Of a stretch of 63,261 bases of DNA, positions 1 to 8,693 are shown one piece after another. The notes beneath the pieces were generated by a model. The model was not told the DNA's origin, did not search any database, and was given only the letters and a program-made list of their open reading frames with translations. Location of the stretch: the NCBI GenBank assembly GCA_045598105.1, contig JAZLLK010000052.1, positions 1 through 63,261 on the forward strand, read 5' to 3'. Origin of the DNA: UBA1205 sp045598105 (GTDB lineage: Bacteria > Bacteroidota > Bacteroidia > Bacteroidales > WCHB1-69). A program made the translations under genes and the position numbers. Within the stretch, counting starts at the first letter, position 1. Each line of letters begins with the position of its first letter.

Positions 1-132
1 TATATTGAGATGATTCAAGAGAAATTAAACAACCGACCAAGAAAAAAATTAGGATTTTTAACCCCATATGAATATTTTTTTATTACCTTTGCAAAAAATA
101 ATTGTTTAACAAAAGTTGCATTTGAGACTTGA
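1..132 (+). pseudogene. IS30-family transposase, C-terminal fragment cut by the window edge
   Basis: The frame is open from base 1 to a stop at 130-132 and encodes 43 residues. The stretch NNRPRKKLGFLTPYEYF followed by VAFET at the very end is the usual C-terminus of IS30-type DDE transposases, where the last catalytic acidic residue lies just before the asparagine-rich part. Only the end is visible, so whether the element is intact outside the window cannot be judged. It lies 6 bp from the convergent restriction-modification cluster and marks this edge as accessory DNA. Confidence 0.7.
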
Positions 133-138
133 ATGTGG

Positions 139-405
139 CTAATGTTTAAATTCATTATCCATCAGGTAATTAATCAAAATACGAATATCTTGTTTTATTT
201 CATCGGTAAAAATCTGTTTTGATAAAGATTCTTCAATGTTAAATCCATGATTTTTAATCCATGGGCAAATATATTCCAAATGATTTCGGGCTTCTAAAAC
301 ATTCTTTCCACATGCACGACCTAATAATTGACAATTTTTAACATATTCATCATCTTTTGGAGGATATGTATAACCTTCATGTGTGTAAAATAGATACTCG
401 TTCAT
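139..405 (-). CDS. Small protein of the restriction-modification cluster, function unknown
   Basis: An 88-residue protein that I do not recognise. It has no signal peptide or membrane segment. It contains four cysteines (in NCQLLGRAC and YICPW) and a C-terminal half that is probably helical. It is the last gene of a minus-strand set and starts 4 bp after the stop of the endonuclease-like gene, so it is probably translated with it. Its position suggests an accessory part of the restriction system, but this is inferred from context only. Confidence 0.55.
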   Translation of the reverse strand: MNEYLFYTHEGYTYPPKDDEYVKNCQLLGRACGKNVLEARNHLEYICPWIKNHGFNIEESLSKQIFTDEIKQDIRILINYLMDNEFKH

Positions 406-409
406 GATT

Positions 410-1129
410 TTACCAATTTAATGTGTTAATCTGTTTTAAATTTTCATACATTCCAACAACTCTTTGATAATCCAAAAATCGAACCCTTTTTTCTATTGAT
501 TGAAACATTGAAACTTGTAATTTGTCTTCAAATTCTTTTTTACGATGTTGGTCTGCAACAATATAAAAACTAGCATAAAAATCTTGTAATTCGTAGAATT
601 TCGCAAGAGAATTCTTTATATCTGTTGTGTGTTCAACCTCATAAAAATCAGAAGGCATCTTACGTTCATTGAACCAAATGACATCAACTGTCTTGGCTTT
701 TTTCAACAATTTATCATAAGTGAATTTAGGGATATCTGTTGTATTTGTGATTTCACTTAATGGTTGCCCCATGAATTTGCGATTTTTGTCTTGAGCAGGA
801 ATGTATGTGATTTTGTTTTGATATTTACCAATCTCAATAAGCAATCCTTGGTAATAACCATGTGAGAACATCTCCTCGCTTTTCTTATCACCAACCTTCA
901 GCTCAAATTTTCCAAGAACCTCATTACGCATTTCTTCGAGAGCCCACAAACCTGGTTGTATTTTAAATATTTCTTTGGTTTGCTGAACAATTCGTCTGAC
1001 AGATGCTTCGGGAGTTTTTGTCCTCCATGTCGAAAAATCAACAATTTCATTAAGTCTGCGCAAGGTCGCATATCCGCCCTCTTTTCGCATTGCCTCAATA
1101 ACTTGAGTTGTTTGACTTGTTCTATTCAT
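410..1129 (-). CDS. Probable type II restriction endonuclease with N-terminal winged-helix domain
   Basis: A 239-residue protein. Residues 1-65 look like a winged-helix/HARE-type DNA-binding segment (EAMRKEGGYATLRRLNEIV, then a W-x-T-K-x-P-x-AS-V-R motif). The C-terminal half has the pattern DVIWF (around 149-153) followed by FYEVEHTTD (162-170), which fits the D...ExE core of a PD-(D/E)xK-variant nuclease found in many type II enzymes. It lies 27 bp downstream of an adenine methyltransferase gene on the same strand, the usual pairing. Its recognition site is not predictable from sequence. The assignment rests on the nuclease-like motif plus the methyltransferase neighbour. Confidence 0.6.
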   Translation of the reverse strand: MNRTSQTTQVIEAMRKEGGYATLRRLNEIVDFSTWRTKTPEASVRRIVQQTKEIFKIQPGLWALEEMRNEVLGKFELKVGDKKSEEMFSHGYYQGLLIEIGKYQNKITYIPAQDKNRKFMGQPLSEITNTTDIPKFTYDKLLKKAKTVDVIWFNERKMPSDFYEVEHTTDIKNSLAKFYELQDFYASFYIVADQHRKKEFEDKLQVSMFQSIEKRVRFLDYQRVVGMYENLKQINTLNW

Positions 1130-1156
1130 TTTGTTAGAAATTACTTTTAAGAACTC

Positions 1157-1924
1157 TTAATACTTGTAATGTTGGTCGATTGCAACATAATTGTGTACAT
1201 TTTTACATCCAACCTGTTTCACTTTGTTACAAAAATGCATCAATCTGATTTGAGCATCATCGTTAAAATCATCTTTTGAATAACTTGTAAAACTCGAAGT
1301 TACACTCAACGGACGATATGGAGGATCGAAATAGAAAAAATTTGTTACACCTATTTTTTCTATTGTCTTTTCAAAATCACCCGTCATTATCGTTACCTTT
1401 TGTAACAATTCACTATCTGCATAAATTGTAGTTGGGTCACAAATAGTCGGCCTTTCATATTTACCAAAAGGAACATTAAACAAACCCGATTTGTTTACCC
1501 TATATAATCCATTAAAACACGTACGATTCAGAAAGAAGAAAATTGTTGTGTTTTCTACATCATCAAGACTTTTAGTGTTAAATCTATCACGCATTTGTAA
1601 AAAGAAATCCCTACGAGATTCTTCATTTTTCATCGCGTAATATTCTTTCTGAATTTCGCTTAAAGAAGATACCAATGCAGACGGATTTTCCTTGACAACT
1701 TTGTAGCACGTTGTCAAATCTGAATTAATATCGTTTATCACAGCTGATGTGATATTGGAATGCGTCTGTAACATATAGAAGAGCATAGCTCCTCCCCCCA
1801 CAAAAGGCTCAACGTAAGTAACGTTTTCCCATCTATCAAAGTCAGCCGGAAGCAATGCTTCAAGTTGTTCAATAAGCTGGCTTTTACCGCCAACCCACTT
1901 GACGAATGGTTTTGCTTTTGACAT
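1157..1924 (-). pseudogene. Dam/DpnM-type adenine-N6 DNA methyltransferase, C-terminally truncated
   Basis: A D12-class methyltransferase that transfers methyl from SAM to adenine. FVKWVGGK (residues 7-14) is the SAM-binding motif and DPPYRPLS (200-207) the catalytic motif IV. After VKQVGCK the family normally continues with the SN(S/H)D strand and roughly 40-60 further residues. Here it ends after 15 unrelated residues (NVHNYVAIDQHYKY). The other two frames do not restore the missing part, so a deletion or rearrangement is likelier than a simple frameshift. I chose the ATG at 1924, not an upstream one at 1975, because a TAnnTTTG promoter lies at 1955-1962. It may be inactive or a stable shortened form. 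Confidence 0.7.
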
Positions 1925-1954
1925 ATTTTTATTTCTATTTATATAAATACAACG

Positions 1955-1962
1955 CAAATATA
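1955..1962 (-). promoter_or_regulatory. Bacteroidota -7 promoter element of the restriction-modification cluster
   Basis: TATATTTG read on the minus strand matches the TAnnTTTG consensus. It lies 31 bp ahead of the methyltransferase ATG at 1924 and inside the longer possible reading frame, which supports the shorter start. It suggests that this cluster is transcribed independently of the upstream thiL operon. Confidence 0.5.
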
Positions 1963-2025
1963 CAATATTTTTCAAACATATAGCTACCTACAACATCATT
2001 TTTTATTGGAAAAATAATGTCGTTT

Positions 2026-2532
2026 TTACTTATTCACCACCACTTCGGGTGTGGTAACAGTATTACTATGGTGGCCTGCCCGATCGGTAATATAACAGGT
2101 AAACCTGATGGTATCATATTCGGAGTAATAGTTATTAATATTTAATATATGTTCTATGTTGCCATCTATGGCTTCATTACAGTTATCACACGACAAAAAC
2201 CGTGGCAAACGCACATTAAAATTATTCTTCAGTTCTTCCGGGGCCACCCACACATCATTTTGCTTTTCGTAATAGGTGATAAAAAAGTTATAATAATCGG
2301 CACTGCCGGTATCGGTACACTCGGTACTATTGTACCCCACATCACCATCACCATCGGTATAATGCACGGTGAGCACCGCTTCGTTGTCTATACCGGTGCC
2401 ATTGTCTATTTTTACCAGACTTACATATTCCAATGAGGGCTCTACCGGATATTGCTTACGTGGCCTGCATGAGCACAACATGCACACCAATATTATCCAT
2501 ACTGCTATATATTTTCTACTTATCATAAGCAT
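2026..2532 (-). CDS. Bacteroidota-type surface lipoprotein, function unknown
   Basis: A 168-residue predicted lipoprotein. The N-terminal hydrophobic segment ends in MLCSCRP, a lipobox with its cysteine near residue 22. The mature part contains YTDGDGDVGYN, an acidic loop common in small Bacteroidota lipoproteins, and a CDNC pair around residue 115. It is the last gene of the minus-strand operon and its start overlaps thiL by 17 bp. No enzymatic motif is visible. It is probably anchored in the outer membrane or periplasm. Confidence 0.7.
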   Translation of the reverse strand: MLMISRKYIAVWIILVCMLCSCRPRKQYPVEPSLEYVSLVKIDNGTGIDNEAVLTVHYTDGDGDVGYNSTECTDTGSADYYNFFITYYEKQNDVWVAPEELKNNFNVRLPRFLSCDNCNEAIDGNIEHILNINNYYSEYDTIRFTCYITDRAGHHSNTVTTPEVVVNK

Positions 2533-3565
2533 TCCACCCCTGAGCCTTCAGTTCTATGAGTTTATCATCTTTGGTTATGAGCGAACAACCATCATTTTCA
2601 TGGGTAATATAGCCTATTACCGATATTTCATAGTCATCTTTTACCTTATCATAATCCGCTTGTGCTATGGTAAAGAGCAACTCATAATCTTCGCCACCGT
2701 TGAGGGCCGCTATAGAAGGTGTAATACTCATATCCATAGCGGTATCATAGGTCTTATTATCTATAGGTATTTTGTCCTCATATATACGACAGCCCACATG
2801 TGACTGATGACATATATGCAATATATCGGAAGAAAGACCGTCAGATATATCTATCATAGAGGTGGGTACTATACCCTTATCGGCCAGCAGATTTATAATA
2901 TCTAATCGAGGTTCGGGCTTGAGCTGACGCTCTAAAATATAGTCAAACCCGTCTAATTCAGGCTGTGCGGAAGGATTTTCCAAAAACACTTTCTTTTCCC
3001 GTTCCAGTACCAATAATCCCATATAGGCTCCGCCCAAATCACCGGTAACACATATAAGTTCGTGTTCCTTAGCGGTGCTACGCTTCACCACCTTGGCTTT
3101 ATCGGCATAACCCACTACCGTTACCGATATTACCATGCCTGCAGGACATGATGCGGTGTCACCGCCTACCATATCTACCCCATAGCGACTGCAGCACAAT
3201 TTCATTCCGTCATATAATTCATCTAATGCTTCCACACTATAACGTGACGACACAGCTATGCTTACCAGTACCTGCTCCGGCTTGCCGTTCATGGCGGCTA
3301 TATCCGATAAATTAGTTGCTATAGCCTTATATCCCAAATGCTTAAGTGGCGTATAATGGATATCAAAATGCACCCCTTCTACCAACATATCGGTAGATAC
3401 CAATTGTACCCTGCCACCGGCATCCAATATGGCAGCATCATCACCTATGCCTGCAATGGTAGAACTGTTTTTTACTTCTATATCATGGGTGAGCCTATGT
3501 ATAAGCCCAAATTCGCCTATGCTTTTTAAATCGGTAAGTGATTTGTTTTCTAATATATCGTTCAT
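2516..3565 (-). CDS. thiL: Thiamine-monophosphate kinase
   Basis: ThiL phosphorylates thiamine monophosphate with ATP to give thiamine pyrophosphate. The 349-residue product has the expected N-terminus (IGEFGLIHRLT), the GIGDDAAIL magnesium/ATP-binding motif around residues 40-48, STDMLVEGVHFD, and VGGDTASCP near the middle. ISDGLSSD and NGGEDYELLFT are further conserved motifs of the family. Length and motif order are normal. The gene sits 16 bp downstream of aroE in an operon with no other thiamine gene, so the pairing looks like housekeeping clustering and not a pathway unit. Confidence 0.95.
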   Translation of the reverse strand: MNDILENKSLTDLKSIGEFGLIHRLTHDIEVKNSSTIAGIGDDAAILDAGGRVQLVSTDMLVEGVHFDIHYTPLKHLGYKAIATNLSDIAAMNGKPEQVLVSIAVSSRYSVEALDELYDGMKLCCSRYGVDMVGGDTASCPAGMVISVTVVGYADKAKVVKRSTAKEHELICVTGDLGGAYMGLLVLEREKKVFLENPSAQPELDGFDYILERQLKPEPRLDIINLLADKGIVPTSMIDISDGLSSDILHICHQSHVGCRIYEDKIPIDNKTYDTAMDMSITPSIAALNGGEDYELLFTIAQADYDKVKDDYEISVIGYITHENDGCSLITKDDKLIELKAQGWNAYDK

Positions 3566-3581
3566 ACTTTTTTTATAGTTA

Positions 3582-4313
3582 TTATTTATTCCATATCATT
3601 AATGCCTGCTCTGCCTGATAGCAAAACATAGCATATCCGTTACATATAGAGGCACCCTGTTGACGTCCATAACGTAAAAAACGGGTTTCGGCAGGATTAT
3701 ATATCATATCATACAGCACATGATGTTCATCTATTGCCGTATAATCTATGGCAGGACATTCCTCCACATGCGGATACATGCCGGCCGGTGTGGCGTTAAT
3801 AATTACATCAGCATCCTGTATGAGTTCTCGGGAGAGGTCGGCATAGCTAAGTACTCCCTCTGCGGCATGTCTATTGGCTACCACATAAGGTATATTCCAC
3901 TGCTTCAATACATATTTAGCCGCCTGAGCGGCACCGCCATTACCCAATATAATGGCACGGCGAGGGGTAGTATGCAGTAGTTTTTTCATAGAATGCTGCA
4001 AGCCGGTAACGTCTGTATTGTATCCCTGCCATTCCACTTGAGTGGTAATTTTTACCACATTTACAGCCTGTATGGCTTGGGCTTGGGGTGATATATAGTG
4101 TAAATAAGGCATTACGGACTGTTTATAAGGCTTAGTTACCGTAAATCCGGCCACGCTGCTATCGGCCTGTATAGCCGCTATAGCCTGCTCTATGTGAGGA
4201 AAATCGTATAAGGTAAAATCAGCAACTATACCATAGGCATTAAATAGCCGGTGAAAATACTCCGGCGACTTGGAATGACTAAGTCCGCAACCTATTAAAC
4301 CATAACGTTTCAT
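3582..4313 (-). CDS. aroE: Shikimate dehydrogenase
   Basis: AroE reduces 3-dehydroshikimate to shikimate with NADPH in chorismate synthesis. The 243-residue protein begins with the substrate-binding motif GLIGCGLSHSKSPEYFH, has VTKPYKQ with the catalytic lysine around residue 62, a Rossmann motif GNGGAAQAAKYVL near 123, and NATPAGMYP near 176. It is a little shorter than typical enzymes (about 270 residues) but no core motif is missing. It starts 4 bp after the DUF368 gene, in the same minus-strand operon as thiL. Confidence 0.93.
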   Translation of the reverse strand: MKRYGLIGCGLSHSKSPEYFHRLFNAYGIVADFTLYDFPHIEQAIAAIQADSSVAGFTVTKPYKQSVMPYLHYISPQAQAIQAVNVVKITTQVEWQGYNTDVTGLQHSMKKLLHTTPRRAIILGNGGAAQAAKYVLKQWNIPYVVANRHAAEGVLSYADLSRELIQDADVIINATPAGMYPHVEECPAIDYTAIDEHHVLYDMIYNPAETRFLRYGRQQGASICNGYAMFCYQAEQALMIWNK

Positions 4314-4317
4314 ACCT

Positions 4318-5277
4318 TTATTGGCTTATTTTATGTGCTATACCTTCTATCACGAATATAATGGCTACCCCTACTCCTACGAGTAATAAAGTGTATATAA
4401 GGTTCATATCTACACATGGAGGCCATATATTCTGCTGGGTTAAAGGCATTTCCACACCATGATTATCTATATATGTGGTAAGGGTGTGTTTCCATGGCCA
4501 TATTTTATTGAGCGAGCCAAACATAAAGCCTGTAAGAGCGGCCAAAGTAATCATTTCATAATGCTTAAATAACCATGAAAGCACATTGGCAAAGGATAAA
4601 ATACCTATAAGTGCTCCTATCATAAATACCGCCAGCACTACCACTTCCATCTCGGTAAGGGCTTGCATAATGTAGAAATACTGCCCTAACAATACCAATA
4701 TAAAGCTACCCGATATGCCGGGTAATATCATGGCACATATAGCCACCATACCGCATATAAATATGAACCACAATTTGCTATCAGGACTTAATGGTGCATT
4801 GGTCGGTGAAGTAAGAAAAAACGATATTACCGCAAATATCACAAACGACAATATGGTTTTCCAATTCCATTTTACTTTTTTACCTACAAATATGGTGGAA
4901 GCGATAATTAAGCCAAAGAAAAATGCCCACACAAAAGTGGGATAAGTAACTATGAGAAAGGTAATGAGCTTAGCCAACAATAAAAAGCTGGTGGCAATAC
5001 CCAGCAGTAATGATACCAAAAAATTACCATCTACATTTTGCCAGCATTGGCGAAATTCACCTTTAAAGAATAATTTAATATTGGCGGGATTAATATGCTT
5101 AATGGCGGTAAGCAATCGCTCGTATATGCCCGTAATAAGGGCTATGGTACCACCCGACACGCCGGGCACCACATCGGAAGCCCCCATGGCGACCCCTTTA
5201 AAATAGGTAAGTATATATTCTTTCCATGATATACTATACTTCACTTCTTCGTATGTTGTATTTTTTTCTTCTTCCAT
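4318..5277 (-). CDS. DUF368 membrane protein (PopT-like undecaprenyl-phosphate translocase family)
   Basis: A 319-residue polytopic membrane protein with about eight hydrophobic segments. The signature GASDVVPGVSGGTIALITGIYER (split here as GASDVVPGVSGG and TIALITGIYER) and the second half-motif AMILPGISGSFILVLLGQY mark the DUF368 family. Published work on PopT in other bacteria links the family to recycling of the C55 lipid carrier undecaprenyl phosphate across the inner membrane, for peptidoglycan and surface polysaccharide synthesis. The operon also encodes a polysaccharide-type ABC permease, which fits a cell-envelope role. Family membership is certain; the substrate here is inferred. Confidence 0.88.
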   Translation of the reverse strand: MEEEKNTTYEEVKYSISWKEYILTYFKGVAMGASDVVPGVSGGTIALITGIYERLLTAIKHINPANIKLFFKGEFRQCWQNVDGNFLVSLLLGIATSFLLLAKLITFLIVTYPTFVWAFFFGLIIASTIFVGKKVKWNWKTILSFVIFAVISFFLTSPTNAPLSPDSKLWFIFICGMVAICAMILPGISGSFILVLLGQYFYIMQALTEMEVVVLAVFMIGALIGILSFANVLSWLFKHYEMITLAALTGFMFGSLNKIWPWKHTLTTYIDNHGVEMPLTQQNIWPPCVDMNLIYTLLLVGVGVAIIFVIEGIAHKISQ

Positions 5278-5294
5278 ATAATATATATTATTTG

Positions 5295-6581
5295 TTAGTG
5301 ATTCATATATGCTTCTATTTCATCTACCGAAAGAGGTACCTGAGGCATAAGGTCTATGGGTGTATCATTCACCTGCATTACAGTTTCTATACGTACACCT
5401 ATGCCCTCTTGGGGTATGTATATGCCTGGCTCACACGACAACACCATACCATAATCCAAACTAAGTTCCTTATTACCGGTGTCATGCACGTCTAAGCCTA
5501 CATAATGGGCTACTCCATGCATATAATATCGTTTTACACATTCATACGGATAGGCTTCCTTATTCACATCCGCTTGGGTAAACAGCCCTAATTCTATGAG
5601 TTCCTGCTGCATGTGCATGCAGGTAATACGCTGTAATTTACTAATGCTCCTGCCAGGCACATATAAGCTACGCACATGCCTAAACACGCGTTCACAAGCC
5701 TCATACACCGCTTTTTGACGGGCGCTAAAGCGACCGTTTACCGGCACGGTACGACTTAAATCACCGGCATAATGAGCATACTCGGCACCCATATCTACCA
5801 GCAGCATGTCACCGGACTTACATATACCATTATTAGCTGTATAATGCAATACACAGGCATGACTGCCAGAGGCTACTATAGGAGCAAATGAGGGACAGGT
5901 AGCCCTTCGGCTTAACATACCTTTCATTATTTCCCCTTCCAACTCATATTCCGCTACTCCCGGCTTTACCTTGGAAAGCATATCCATATAAGCCATAGCC
6001 GTAATATTACAGGCTTCGGCTATAAGTGAGAGCTCTTCCTGCGTTTTACGGGTACGCACATACTGCATTATAGGCGACAAACGCTTGTACTGATGCAAAG
6101 GATACATAGCCTGAAAACGCTTAGCCTCATAAGTATTGGCATCTTCTACCCGACTATGTGCATGCATATTTTCAGGTATATCAAAATATATGCCGTTCAC
6201 CGACAATACCACCTCTTTTACCAATGTATCCATATCGGTAATATAACGCACTGTACGTATGCCCGACATGGCCTGAGCCTGCTCTATGGAGAACTCGTCA
6301 CCCGTCCACACCCTTCCGCTCTCGGAAGAAGCCTGAATAAACAATACCTCCCTCAAAGCGGCATTGGCTTGCCCCGGACACAACATTAATACTGTATGCG
6401 GCCTGTCTATACCTGTAAGGTAAAACATATCTGCCTGTTGACAATAAGGATACATTTGATCACCGCTGCGAGGCATTTCATCATTGGAAAATAACAATAC
6501 CATTGTATTATCTTCCAACATATCCGCCAGCCTGCGACGATGCTCCACAAACATTTCTGCTGACAATTGCTTATATCTCAT
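5295..6581 (-). CDS. pepP: Xaa-Pro aminopeptidase (M24B family)
   Basis: A 428-residue cytosolic metallopeptidase that releases N-terminal residues preceding proline. Residues 1-140 form the non-catalytic AMP_N domain (MFVEHRRRLADM, FYLTGIDRPH). The pita-bread catalytic domain follows. Metal ligands can be read in LLVDMGAEYAHYAGDLSRT (two aspartates), HGVAHYVGLDVHD (histidine), CEPGIYIP (glutamate) and VRIETV (glutamate). All are present, so it should be active. It lies 17 bp upstream of the DUF368 gene and 11 bp downstream of the ABC permease gene. Confidence 0.93.
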   Translation of the reverse strand: MRYKQLSAEMFVEHRRRLADMLEDNTMVLLFSNDEMPRSGDQMYPYCQQADMFYLTGIDRPHTVLMLCPGQANAALREVLFIQASSESGRVWTGDEFSIEQAQAMSGIRTVRYITDMDTLVKEVVLSVNGIYFDIPENMHAHSRVEDANTYEAKRFQAMYPLHQYKRLSPIMQYVRTRKTQEELSLIAEACNITAMAYMDMLSKVKPGVAEYELEGEIMKGMLSRRATCPSFAPIVASGSHACVLHYTANNGICKSGDMLLVDMGAEYAHYAGDLSRTVPVNGRFSARQKAVYEACERVFRHVRSLYVPGRSISKLQRITCMHMQQELIELGLFTQADVNKEAYPYECVKRYYMHGVAHYVGLDVHDTGNKELSLDYGMVLSCEPGIYIPQEGIGVRIETVMQVNDTPIDLMPQVPLSVDEIEAYMNH

Positions 6582-6592
6582 ACGCCTAATGC

Positions 6593-7432
6593 TTATACAG
6601 TATCCATAAAACTTTTTTCTACCCTATTGAATATAATCACTCCCACCAGCAATACTACCAGCATGAATATTACGCTATATAGCAGCCAAGCCCATGAGAA
6701 TAAACCCGAACCTACGGAACCGTATTTGAAAGTTTCAATAATAGATGTCATAGGATTAAGGTAAAATATCCACCTTTTGCCTTCAGGCATAGTACTTAAC
6801 GGATATATAACCGGAGTGGCATACATCCATAATTGTACTCCGAACTGCAATAAAAAGGTTAAATCACGATATTTGGTAGTAAGTGAGGAGAATATAATAC
6901 CAAAACCCAAACTTAAACCGGCTGTAATTATTACCAATACCGGAAACAAACAGGCATACACATTAGGTGCCACTCCCACACCGGTAATGGCATAATATAT
7001 ATATATAATAACGAATACGGCAAATTGTATGCCAAATTTTACCAAATTAGACAAGGTAACAGATATAGGCACCACTAACCGCGGAAAATATACCTTACCG
7101 AATACGTTTTGGTTTTCTATGAATGTTTTGGAATTACGATTAAGACAATCGGCAAAATAATTCCACAAAATAATACCCGCAAAATAGAACAAAGGACCTG
7201 GTATGCCGTCAGTAGAAATGCCGGCCAAATTACCAAACACAAATAAAAACATAATGGTAGTGAGTACGGGCTGTATAATAAACCATAACGGTCCTAATAT
7301 AGTCTGCTTATAAAAAGTAACTATATCCCGCTTTACATACATGTATATCAAATCTCTGTATGCCCACACTTCCTTATAATTTACGTCCCATAATCGCTTT
7401 TGCGGACTTATTACTGTATATTGCTCTTGCAT
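6593..7432 (-). CDS. ABC-2 type polysaccharide/polyol-phosphate export permease
   Basis: A 279-residue membrane protein with six hydrophobic segments and the cytoplasmic N-terminal stretch YRDLIYMYVKRDI, followed by the motif QTILGPLWFIIQP that is typical of Wzm/TagG-type permeases. Such permeases export O-antigen or other surface glycans together with a Wzt/TagH ATPase. No ATPase gene is present next to it or anywhere in the window, so the partner must be encoded elsewhere. It is the first gene of the minus-strand operon, with a good promoter 26 bp upstream. Confidence 0.88.
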   Translation of the reverse strand: MQEQYTVISPQKRLWDVNYKEVWAYRDLIYMYVKRDIVTFYKQTILGPLWFIIQPVLTTIMFLFVFGNLAGISTDGIPGPLFYFAGIILWNYFADCLNRNSKTFIENQNVFGKVYFPRLVVPISVTLSNLVKFGIQFAVFVIIYIYYAITGVGVAPNVYACLFPVLVIITAGLSLGFGIIFSSLTTKYRDLTFLLQFGVQLWMYATPVIYPLSTMPEGKRWIFYLNPMTSIIETFKYGSVGSGLFSWAWLLYSVIFMLVVLLVGVIIFNRVEKSFMDTV

Positions 7433-7457
7433 ATTATATATTTATCCTCTAAAAAAG

Positions 7458-7465
7458 CAAAAGTA
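7458..7465 (-). promoter_or_regulatory. -7 promoter element of the permease-pepP-DUF368-aroE-thiL operon
   Basis: TACTTTTG on the minus strand fits TAnnTTTG and lies 26 bp ahead of the permease ATG at 7432. A TTTG-type -33 element is plausible in the A-rich stretch at 7480-7490. All six genes down to 2026 have gaps of at most 17 bp, so this is probably their common promoter. Confidence 0.5.
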
Positions 7466-7617
7466 CTAAAAAAAACGCAAAAAAACGCCCTCTTATCTCA
7501 TTTTTTTTTACTAATACACCCAAATATATAAACAGAAAAACAATATAGGACTCTACAACTTAGATTATATATAACTGCAAAGTCCTACACGTTAAGACAA
7601 AAAATACCTTCTATAGC

Positions 7618-8220
7618 CTACTCGGGATAATACTCCGAAAATGTTTTATCAGTATAGAAGAAAACTATTTTTTGTATTTTTTTCTCTACCGATTTTGCCT
7701 GCAATATTTGAGTCCCTGATACAGGTTGCAACTCATTTTGAAATTCTGAGGCAGATACCGACGCCATTTTTTTACTACTATTAACTTGAATTTCATCTTG
7801 TTTTACCTCAATATTACAAGAATTATTTACACGCTCGTTCACATTGGACTTATTTCCACCCAAAAACGCTTCATCCTCCTCTTCCTCATCATCCTCTTCA
7901 TCATCGTTATCCCCATCCATGTGAAACAGAGTAGTGTCCGGCTTCTCTTCAGCAGGTATTTTTTCTCGCAATTCAGGCTTTTCTATCAGCATTTCACCAT
8001 TACCCGTAACCAACCACATAGGGTTAATATCAGGATAGGTGGACAATATTTTACTAAGTGTTTTATCCGATACATTATTACGTCCGGTAAATATATGCGT
8101 AATATTAGACCTGCCAATACCTAAGGAGTCGGCAAACTCCGATTTGCTTATATTTTTATCATTCAAAAATTGCAACAATCTATCTGCTACTTTTTCTTCT
8201 TTATCGGTATTTACATCCAT
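7618..8220 (-). CDS. XRE-family HTH transcriptional regulator
   Basis: A 200-residue protein. Residues 8-65 form a Cro/CI-type helix-turn-helix (FADSLGIGRSNITHIFTGRN, then LSKILSTYPDINPMWLVTGNG), a signature found in many Bacteroidota phage-repressor-like regulators. A very acidic linker (DGDNDDEEDDEEEEDE, around residues 98-113) follows. The C-terminal part is unrecognised and has no peptidase or LexA-like catalytic residues that I can see. It is transcribed divergently from the sugar-kinase gene across a gap full of TTTACA motifs, some of which flank its own promoter. Autoregulation and control of the kinase are therefore likely inferences. Confidence 0.8.
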   Translation of the reverse strand: MDVNTDKEEKVADRLLQFLNDKNISKSEFADSLGIGRSNITHIFTGRNNVSDKTLSKILSTYPDINPMWLVTGNGEMLIEKPELREKIPAEEKPDTTLFHMDGDNDDEEDDEEEEDEAFLGGNKSNVNERVNNSCNIEVKQDEIQVNSSKKMASVSASEFQNELQPVSGTQILQAKSVEKKIQKIVFFYTDKTFSEYYPE

Positions 8221-8250
8221 ACAATTATTATTTTACAAATTTACATTTTG

Positions 8251-8258
8251 CAAAGATA
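8251..8258 (-). promoter_or_regulatory. -7 promoter element of the XRE regulator gene
   Basis: TATCTTTG on the minus strand, 31 bp before the regulator's ATG. TTTACA/TGTAAA hexamers lie on both sides (8232, 8240, 8266, 8277, 8284), which would allow repression by its own product. Confidence 0.6.
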
Positions 8259-8663
8259 GCATTTTTTTACATACAATTTACAATGTAAACTATTTTTTTT
8301 CAACGTAAATTATATATAAATACCATCAATTATTTAAAGTATTACTTTAAATAATATAATTTATATACCACAATACTATATAGTTAAATACAGATATAAC
8401 AAAGTAACTAAAAATAGCTGCAGTTTACATTTATTGTTAAATCTTTAGTTTCAATTAAATATCATAAAATATTGTTTTACTGCATTTTAAATCATAATAA
8501 ATATCAAATATAGCAAAAATATTTAAATTTACACAAAAATGGTACCAACATAGGTGTAAATTTACAAAACATACATGTAAATTCACATCCATTCGCGTGT
8601 GATTTACAAGTTATTTACATGAAAATTTACATAAAATTTACATGATTTTACATTTTTTTTTAG

Positions 8664-8671
8664 TATCTTTG
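8664..8671 (+). promoter_or_regulatory. -7 promoter element of the sugar-kinase gene
   Basis: TATCTTTG lies 22 bp before the ATG at 8694. The phased TTTACA copies at 8603-8652 cover the -33 region, where bound protein would block RNA polymerase. Confidence 0.65.
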
Positions 8672-8693
8672 CACTTACATAATTAGAGTAGCC

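Larger units (their letters stand above)
8221..8693. promoter_or_regulatory. Divergent control region with 15 TTTACA/TGTAAA hexamers
   Basis: This 473-bp AT-rich gap separates the XRE regulator from the sugar-kinase gene. TTTACA occurs at 8232, 8240, 8266, 8277, 8424, 8528, 8561, 8603, 8614, 8626, 8637 and 8647, and TGTAAA at 8284, 8555 and 8576. The five copies from 8603 to 8647 are spaced 11, 12, 11 and 10 bp apart, so they lie on one face of the helix and end just before the rightward promoter. Four TTTACA copies and one TGTAAA flank the leftward promoter. This looks like an operator array for the adjacent regulator. Confidence 0.6.
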
